This document shows positions 56,180-64,000 of a stretch of 64,000 nt of DNA, piece after piece (position 1 is the first letter of the stretch; the number at the start of each line of letters is the position of its first letter). Source of the stretch: Pyrocephalus nanus (lineage: Eukaryota > Chordata > Aves > Passeriformes > Tyrannidae); assembly GCA_038380795.1 (NCBI GenBank), contig CM076280.1:5505501-5569500 (forward strand). Direction: 5' to 3'. The notes under the pieces were generated by a model. That model searched no databases. It saw nothing but the letters and a program-made list of their open reading frames with translations, and was not told the DNA's origin. The position numbers were made by a program, and so were the translations under genes.

Positions 56180-56315
56180 CTTTTTCTGTTCTGCAGAATG
56201 GGAATTGAGACACGGGGTAGATTAATGACTTGTCCCAGCTCATTTTATAACTGCTTCAGGAATTCAACCCAAATCTCTTAAGTCTCAGCTCAATGCTACG
56301 TCTCCTTGCAGTACC
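56180..56315 (+). repeat. MIR-like SINE relic
   Basis: 'gttctgcagaatgggaattg', 'agacacggggtagattaatg', 'acttgtcccagctcatttta', then 'attcaacccaaatctcttaa' and 'gtctcagctcaatgctacg' follow MIR in order through core and tail. Confidence 0.7.
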
Positions 56316-58784
56316 CTTCCTACGCACCTTCCTGCTACTACTCCAGAATTAGCTGGGACTTGCCACAGAGCTGCTTAGAATTTTTTTGGATTGCTCATTT
56401 CATGTCAGGAAAATGCCAATTCATCAGAGGCAAAACACTTTGTAGAAATTTGTTGATTTAAGGGGAAAAAAAAGGCATTTTGATAAAGTCAGCTTTTCTT
56501 TGGAACAGAATGTGTCGAGTGTTCAGTTTGGAAAGGATCGGTTCAAGATTGTGTTTTGTTTTTCATTACATGTTGAGTAATATACATTCAAAATCAAAAT
56601 GAAGTGTTTTCTTAAACTGTGTGTTTTGACTGAGCCAAAATAGATTTTGTAATTTATGCATAAGAGGAAATATCCAAATTCATTTAATACCGTTCTTGCA
56701 TTTTGGAGCAAGAAACACCTGCAAACCAGACACAATAAACTGAACAAAAATCATACTACTCCCTACAGCTTTTACTGGAAATTTAGGAAGGAGAGTAATC
56801 TGAGTTCAATGAGAGTAAACTCAGCTCAGTGAGGCCTGTGTCAGAGTCCAGAAACCCTGGGCTTGGGTTTCATGCCTGTTCCATCCTGTGTGCCAGTCTT
56901 ACCTTTCTAATATACTGCATTGCAAAAATTAGGATCTGTAAGCAGAGAGACTGAAGGAAACAAAATTGATGCCCAAACTGCCCTGAAGAGCAATAGTGTA
57001 ACATTCAAGCCAAGAAAGTCAACTCTTATCCCACACCTGACATTCCTTGCAATATTTTGTTATTCTGAAGTTCATTCTTAGGCAGAGACTTTGCCACCAA
57101 AGCCACATTCCATGGGGTTTGGGAAATGCAAACTCCCATTGCTTATTTAGGTATGTTAAGAAGATGAGATTGCCTAATGATCCCTTCAAATGGTTTATCT
57201 TCCCATTTTTCTTGTGTCTCAGAAAGCAGCTTAGCCTCTGACCTGGGTCTTTCGTGTGTTCCTCTGTTCTAACTAGAGGAGCAGAAGGAGTTAAAATCCA
57301 CAGGCTTCTCCTGGTCCAGCTCCTGCTGTTTGGATAATGACAGCCCTGCCAGCCAGGGGGAAAAGCACCATTTAATTTGGAGCTTCCTTCTGGGCACCAG
57401 GTTCAGCCACCACTCAGCTGGATGAAGCCAAGGGAACCAGGGGCAGCTGAAGAGGGGAGAGAAAAGGGACCCTGAGTTGGCAGCTGCAATTTCTGGCCTC
57501 AGGCAGCTCTGCTTTCCTTATCCCACTGAGCGGATGAGGAATCTTCTGTGGCCATAAAAATCTCCATGTGCATTTGACCACACAGTCTCTTGCAGGCTCT
57601 GTTTTAGACCCTTGTGCACAGTCCTGCCAGGACACTCCAGAGACAAGGTAGGACCTCCAGAGGACAGCCCAGCTCAGAGCTGTGCAGAGGAACAGAGCTG
57701 CACGTGGGGCCAGGGTGAGGATAACTGCTCCCTGCATATCCCAGCCACTCCCCGAGGGATGCTGTGCAGAGACTTGAGGTGTGTTCCACAAATCACTAAT
57801 TCAAGGGTTTAGGATGGACTCTTTTAGCTCACAGGACACTGGTCTGAGGCTGAAAACACCCAGGTTCAGCCCCTTTTAGAGTCCTGTCACCCCACATAGG
57901 AGAAGTTCTGTGCACATCAATGCACGGGTGCTTCAATTCAGGATAGGCATGTGAGCTAGAAAATGTATTAGCCCCTAAATCCACCATTTTATGGGCAGCT
58001 TCTGAAACAGAAGTCAGAAATCTTGAGTGCAGGTCTCCTGCTCTCAGAATGCACCAGCCCAGGCTCTGCCACTGCAGGTTCTCCTGGAAGGTCTATTGAA
58101 GTCAATGAGCCTTGGTTTGGAGCTCATTGCAAAAATATAATCAAATACCATATTAACTCTTAATTTGGAACAGCATATTAAATTAGAAGCTCGAATTAAC
58201 CTGGAACTGCATTTATATAATGAGAAGATTTAAAATCTGTGTATCATGAAGGTGGGGGAACTCTTACCCAAAGCTGTTCTCACCAGCCCTGAACCCTGGA
58301 GCCACTCTACTGCAGCACTGCATTCCCAGCTATTCCCTAAGCACTGAGCCTGAAAAATCCCTCTGAGACAGTAGGATGTGTGGAAAATAAAGCCATCTCA
58401 CACTTATCAGTAATAATAAGTCAAACTCAGAGGGGTGGTAGCAGCTAGACCCCAACTAAAACCAAGAACTGAAAAATCCCAGGGAATACTGAGGATCTGC
58501 ACTGGAATCTCACCACCACAAACACTTTCTCCCATCCATTCTGCAGCACAGCTTTGCTAAAAACCAAAGGAATTCAGTCCTCGCCAGGATTAAAAACCAA
58601 AACCACTCAGGTCTGAGCATCTCCAACATTAAAGCAGTTTGGGAGCCAAGTTTCAGGCCACCTCTAGCTGTGAGGTTTATTTATTTCCTTCTTTGAGACT
58701 GTTCTGCTCTGTGCTAAATCCATCTCCTGACCACCTGGAGCGTTTGAGAGTCTTGGCTGTGATGCTTGTCTGTTTAGATAGACT

Positions 58785-59040
58785 GTAAGTAGAGCTGGTC
58801 AAAAAATTTTGACAGAACAGTTTTTCACAGGAAAAGGCAGTTCTCTCGAAATCCAAACGTTGCACGGGAACTTGTCAATTTTGACAAACTTTTTTATGTT
58901 TAAAGTGTCAAAACAAATCAGTTTGATTTTCTCTCTTCATTTTCAGTCATGTTGAAATGTTTAATTTTGAGGAAATAAACACATTATTTTTACATTGTTT
59001 CAATTAATTTGTTTTGACATTTTTACACATTTTGTATTGC
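58785..59040 (+). repeat. Old AT-rich interspersed repeat, copy A
   Basis: It begins 'gagctggtcaaaaaattttg', with 'cagaacagtttttcacagga', 'aaatccaaacgttgcacggg' and 'gtcaattttgacaaac', then more TTTTGA/TCAAAA blocks. I recognise the pattern as an old interspersed repeat also present in turtles and crocodilians, but cannot name the family. TCAAAA and TTTTGA motifs recur on both strands, so it can fold on itself. Confidence 0.45.
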
Positions 59041-59970
59041 ATTGATATCCGTTGAAAATATACTGTAGGCTGAATAAAATATTTGATGTTGTTTCATTTA
59101 TTATATGTGTTGTCATCAGACAATGATATATATTTCTCATGGCATTTTAGTGTTTCAGCATCACAGGAACAGAAAATATTGATGATCTAAAATTATTATT
59201 ACTTTTGAATTTTAGGCCATAAGAGCCTTGTGGGATCCTGGTTCTCCTTCACGCTGAAGCTTAAAAAAAATCCCCAACCACGAATCAAAAGGCAAGAATT
59301 TCCCAAGGAAATAGCATGTCCATTTTCCAAGCAGGTCTGTCAGCTCAATGACAGCATAGCACAGCTCCACTCCCCTCTGCACATGAGAAAACCAACTTCT
59401 CCACTTGCTAAAGAAAAAAAAAAAAGAAAGGGAAAGAAAATGCAAATTTTCCCACAGTGGAATTTGTGTGCAATGTTTTCATGAGCATCAGGGATTTAAA
59501 TCTGAATACCACTGACCTCCTGGGGCCTTTGGGCTTCCAAACCACTTAAGTACTTTAAAAAGACATATTCCACCTCCTTCTTGGAAGTCTACCTGTTTGG
59601 TTGTTTGGTGTGTGTTTTTTTCTTGCTTTAAAACACATTTTTGCTCCTCCATGTGTAGCCTCTGAATTTCTGCCATCACTTCTGTGCTGGTGGTGGTGAA
59701 AGTGGGTTGAAAAGAAGGGCAAAGCAAGTGGCAAAAGGGAGGGCGAGAACGGCAGCGCAGAGTGAGCCTGGAACGAGGCAACTTATTGATCCTTCATTTC
59801 GTGGATGGAAATGTCCCCAGAGGCTCCTGTGCAGTTCAATAGGAGAGGGAGGCAGGGCTGGATGGCCAGAGGACACAGAGTGCATTTTAAATGTGGAGAA
59901 AAGGAGGATCCCCAATGTGGGGCTGTGCCTGATGGTGGATGGAGCAAGAGGCAGAGCATGGCCAGACTCC

Positions 59971-60128
59971 TTCTCCTCCCTTCACAGGGGTAAAAGGAAG
60001 TTCCAGTGGGTACTAAGGGCTGCTCCTTCCCCCTGAGGCCGTGCCTGACCATTGTCTCTCCCTTCTCTCCCCTTTTCTGAGGGTAAAAGAAAGTTCCAGT
60101 ATGTAGTAAGAGCTGCTCCTTCCCATCA
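59971..60128 (+). repeat. Two-copy tandem duplication, 93-bp period
   Basis: 'gggtaaaaggaagttccagt' at 59988 recurs as 'gggtaaaagaaagttccagt' at 60081. The matching flanks are 'ttctcctccc' and 'ttctctcccc' on one side, and 'taagggctgctccttccc' and 'taagagctgctccttccc' on the other. About 65 bp of each copy aligns; the spacer between is unlike. Confidence 0.8.
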
Positions 60129-63100
60129 AAGGTTCAGCAGCCCTTGGAGAGAGCAGTCAGTCCTCAACACCACCGTGTTTGTGCAGTGGGAATAAAAAGG
60201 AGAAGCATCCCCCACCTTTGGAGGTTTATTTACAGCAGCAGAGGAGTTTTTCTGTCTGCTTTTCCTCTTAAAGGGACCTGCCTCGACCGCCAGGCACTGC
60301 AGCTGGAAATCTGAATCCCCCCACGCAGCTGCTGGGAGGGCACCTCTGCATGCAGATCTGTCTGGATGTCTCCTCGTACTCCAGCTGGCCTGTCACTATG
60401 GATTACAGCCTTCAGCTAACAGTGAGCACTGCTGGAGTCTGAGACTTCCATTAAAAGCCGAGCTTTCCACCTCCCCGCCCCACAAATGGCTCCATCCCAG
60501 ACGTGGCCTCATCTCTGGGGTGGGGAAGGAGCAAAGTGCCTCAATTTGTTTTGTGTGTTAGGCAACAATGGAACAAGTTGAAGGCAGGAAAAAGAGGTTT
60601 GAGGATGACAAATTCTGAACACTGTGGATAATTTACTTGAAAGTTGATCCTACCCCTTGTCATCAGCACATCTGTAGTGCTGGAGCCCGATCCCTCTGTC
60701 AGCAAGGGCACAATGGAGCACTGAATTACCCCCTGGAAGAGCCCTTGAGGGAAATGCTTCATTACTCCAAGCCATATTGTGTGGAGTGTCTTTGGAAAGC
60801 AGGAATGCTCCTGCAGGGAGAGATTGCCCATCCATGCCAGACTCTGCAAATCATTAGCCCTTCATCACCAGAGGAACTGAAGGGTCCTGACCTTCAGATC
60901 TAAGAGAATTGGCCTGGGCACTTGACCTTTGCCCACTGCCAGGAGGAAATCGCTGACCAGGAAGAATAGCACATGCTTCATCAGGCTCTACAGAGAGGGG
61001 GAAGAGGGTCTGGAAGGATTCAGAGCTGTTTGTAAGGCAAACACTGCTGCTTCAGCACAGCCTGTGCAGTTGGCCAGCACTGCCATCACTCGTGGGCATG
61101 CTGAAGGGTGACTTCCAGCTTGGCAAGTGCCAGGTGCCATCACAACTCCTCCTGCTCCAATGGAGGCATTCAGGAAAGACTTCCATGTGAATGCTGAGAG
61201 ATTCACACCTTTAGGGCTGGGGGAAGGACAGGACATGCTGAGTGGCAGTTTACAGTTCCACTGGCTCGGTGTTCTGCAATCCCCTCCACCAGCACACTGC
61301 TGACTTCTGCTACATCTCCCCAAAACTGGAGGGATCCTACATGCCTCTGCAGCTTCCCAAAGTGACTTTGTCTGAAAGCAATGCAGAGCAGGCATCACAT
61401 TTGTGTCTTCAACAGCCTGACTCCCAGACAGATCCTGTGCAATAAGCTGGCCAAATCCAAATCTGAAAAACACCTCCATCGCTGGTCATGATTAATTAAT
61501 TCTGCTTCGACATTCCCCAGGGCACCTAGCAGCTAGTCAGAGCTGCCAGAGACAGAGACACTGCTGTGGAAAAGGAATAAACAGACTTTCCTCAACTGCA
61601 GACATGGAATTCGATAATAAATTGCTAGTTAGATAAATAATTTTCTGTGAGTGTTAAATTAAATGCAGAACAGGAATACAGCTGGCTTATCCCTGTGAAA
61701 TCAAAGGTGTTTGGAAGGAATTTCCAGAGAAAGAAGAGTAGTTAGAGTCTACTGTGCTCATGAAGACATAGCCTGAAGTTATCTATCATGGCTAATGTGA
61801 CTGTTTACAATGACAGACAGCTATTCCTGGACATTTTACTCTTAGGGTAATATTCTCAGACCAGAGCAGCTCAAGGAAACTTCCTTCTAATTTACATCTG
61901 TGTTTTCTCCCTCCTCCTGACTGGATTGCAGACTAGGCAGCATCTTTGTTCCCGTGGCACCCACACGGTTTCTCCAGCCAGCTGTTGTGGGCTTGGCCTG
62001 CGTTCCTCAGGGAGCTGCAGCTGTCAGCCCAAAGTACAGGCTCTTGAACCTCTCCTCCTGTGTGCCCTTTAAATGCCTCTGTCCCCTAAACCCATAGGCC
62101 CTGCCCAGGTTTGTCCACTCCCCACACAGCAGAGGCTGCAGTGACGAACATGCAGGGTTTGAGGAAGTCAGCAGGAGCTCCGGCGACATCCCGGATGCAG
62201 GTACAGACCTGTGAGTGTGCTGTAGCGAGCAGATGGCTGTCTAATCCCTGCCAGCATGGCAGCCCCGGTGTGCAGGGAGCACCCCCAACCCCTGTCTCAT
62301 TGAATATGCACATTCACAGCTGATTTTACTCCAGCACTGCAAGTCCCTGTGCACAAACCGCCCAGATAAATCCAGGGCGAGACGTCCTCGACTGAGGTCC
62401 TGTCACAGCAAAGAGGGCAGATCTGCTGGTTCCCTTTTGCCCACACATCTCCCCAGTCCTGCAAGTCTTTGCTCCCCCTTTGGTCTCTGTATCCCTGAGG
62501 GTACAAGTCCCACCTCGCAGATATGTTGATGTTCTCCTCCCGAGACGTTCAGTTCAGCAGTGAGGGTTCCGAGCATGCAGTGGATTCCTCTGCCTTCCCT
62601 CGCACCTTTGTCCAGTCTCAAATCAGTTCAGATCATCCCTTCCCCCCTCTTTAGTCTTCTCCTTCACCCACCTTGCTCCTTCTTTATCCATCCCAGCAGG
62701 CACAGCCAAGACATGTTATTAACACTTGCCACTTGGTTAGCAATCCTCTCCAGGAGGAGCAGAGGAGGAAAGAGGGAAGTGTGCAAAAAATAGAGTGTCA
62801 GGAAACTTGGATTAAAGGAAGAGTAGCAAAGACTTGAAGGTGTGAATGAGAAAGTGCAGGAGTAGAAGAAGTATGAGAAAAATCTAATGGGTGAGAAAGA
62901 GATTTATAATTAATCCATAGGCTAGTGAGAAAGTGGGGAATGGAAGTCAAGAGCGTAGGATTCTCTATATGTTTCTTCTCCTGATTTAATCTGACTTCAG
63001 ACAAATCTTTCTACTTTCTCCTTTTATCTCCCATCGCTCTGGACCCTTTGAGTGTGTGTTATTTGAGGTATGAATTGTCTTTAACTGCCTGTAGCATAAA

Positions 63101-63344
63101 GGGAACTGCAATCATAGGCACTAAGGATGCGAGACATTGTTTTTAACACATCCTAAAATTAGGCTCGGAAAAGTGCTTGGGGATTGTCTGCCAATGTTTA
63201 TTAATTCAGATTGAATTCATTAGACAGTTACTGTCAAAAAATGGGATGGGAAAAAAAATTAAAAGAATCAAAGTGCACAACTGCGTTATTTCTTAACTTA
63301 AATGCTTTGTGATGAGGTGTTTGCTAAGTGGATCTAGAAAGAAG

Positions 63345-63400
63345 TGAAAAAAAAACAAAAACAAAAACAAAAACAAACAAACTCAAAAGCAAACAAAAGT
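63345..63400 (+). repeat. (AAAAAC)n microsatellite
   Basis: 'aaaacaaaaacaaaaacaaa' followed by 'aacaaacaaac', a hexamer drifting to tetramer units. Confidence 0.85.
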
Positions 63401-64000
63401 GGAATAATATGGTTATGGAAAAAAAAAAAAGGTTATGCTTCTCTGCTAAGTGTAAATTTTGAAGTGATTTTCTACTTTCCTTTCTCTCTAGTCTAAATAT
63501 AAAATCTTTTCATTCTTCCCCTGCCACGCTAATTATATCTAAATACCTTAAAGTAATTTTTTCCCTTCGTTTTTTTTTTTTTTTGTTCCAGAACCAAACT
63601 GATGGAAAAAAAAATAATAAAAAAGAGAAGTCATTATTCACCTCTTTCTACCAGGAATTCCAATAACTGTCTGTCAGATCTTCATAACAACATGAGGGAT
63701 CTCAGCAAGGCTGAATTTCTGTGAATTTCTTAAGCTGACAACTTTCAGAGTCCTTTGCTCTCTTCTAGTCTAAACCTGCATTCAACAGAGAACTTAGAGT
63801 GAAATAATTAGATTTACAGAAAAATAAATGAGCAAATCCTTGTATCAAAAAGGAGAGAAAAGTTCCCAGGAAATAATCTAAGAGTGGATTTACTTTTTTC
63901 CCTTAGAAATTGCCATATACTGCTGGTTTATTCTAAGACTGTGACACAATCCCTTTTTACCCTTTATTTCTCTGAATTCTTTCTTTTCCTTTCAATTCTC

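Larger units (their letters stand above)
48513..64000 (-). other. Upstream BRINP1 intron (to right edge)
   Basis: The acceptor at 48513 implies an upstream non-coding exon. No CpG-rich promoter-like block and no convincing exon is visible in this 15.5 kb, so it is read as intron continuing past the window. It contains MIR-like relics near 49515-49620, 52878-52970 and 56180-56315, and a CR1 copy at about 55110-55520. It also has an old AT-rich repeat near 58785-59040, a 93-bp-period duplication near 59971-60128, and an A/C-rich microsatellite at about 63345-63400. Confidence 0.7.

Noticed and set aside
1..64000. CRISPR arrays, operons, phage or other bacterial-type systems
   Set aside because: The sequence is intron-rich vertebrate DNA with CR1 and LTR repeats. 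No regularly spaced identical repeats and no prokaryotic gene organisation are seen.

Overview
The window is vertebrate, almost certainly bird, nuclear DNA. At least fifteen CR1 retroposon fragments carry the avian CR1 3' end, and there are bird-type LTRs, old MIR-like SINE relics, long introns and low gene density. Species cannot be fixed from the sequence.

One protein-coding gene is visible, on the minus strand: BRINP1 (also DBC1 or FAM5A), encoding BMP/retinoic acid-inducible neural-specific protein 1, a secretory-pathway protein with a MACPF domain. Five consecutive coding exons can be placed to the base: 48245-48512 (start codon at 48462-48460), 14288-14478, 8644-8813, 7259-7364 and 97-333. 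All have GT-AG splice sites, their phases match (2, 1, 0, 1, then 1), and together they encode residues 1-307 without interruption. The large terminal coding exon, with the C-terminal Cys-rich half, lies beyond the left edge. The 5' non-coding exon(s) and promoter were not found and probably lie beyond the right edge.

Layout, left to right: 1-14478 holds the four downstream exons in a compact block with introns of 6.9, 1.3 and 5.5 kb. 14479-48244 is one 33.8 kb intron with most of the repeats: many CR1 fragments, an old degraded LTR at about 15.5-16.1 kb, and a well-preserved 620-bp solo LTR with a 5-bp target duplication at 31447-32066. 48245-48512 is the start-codon exon. Its short leader carries two upstream ORFs and its acceptor has an unusually long polypyrimidine tract. 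48513-64000 is upstream intron with MIR-like relics, a 93-bp-period duplication, a CR1 copy and an old AT-rich interspersed repeat.

I found no second gene, RNA gene, CRISPR array or bacterial-type system. The most useful new observations are the nested upstream ORFs, the CT-rich tract at the start-exon acceptor, the intact solo LTR, and related copies of an old self-similar AT-rich repeat.
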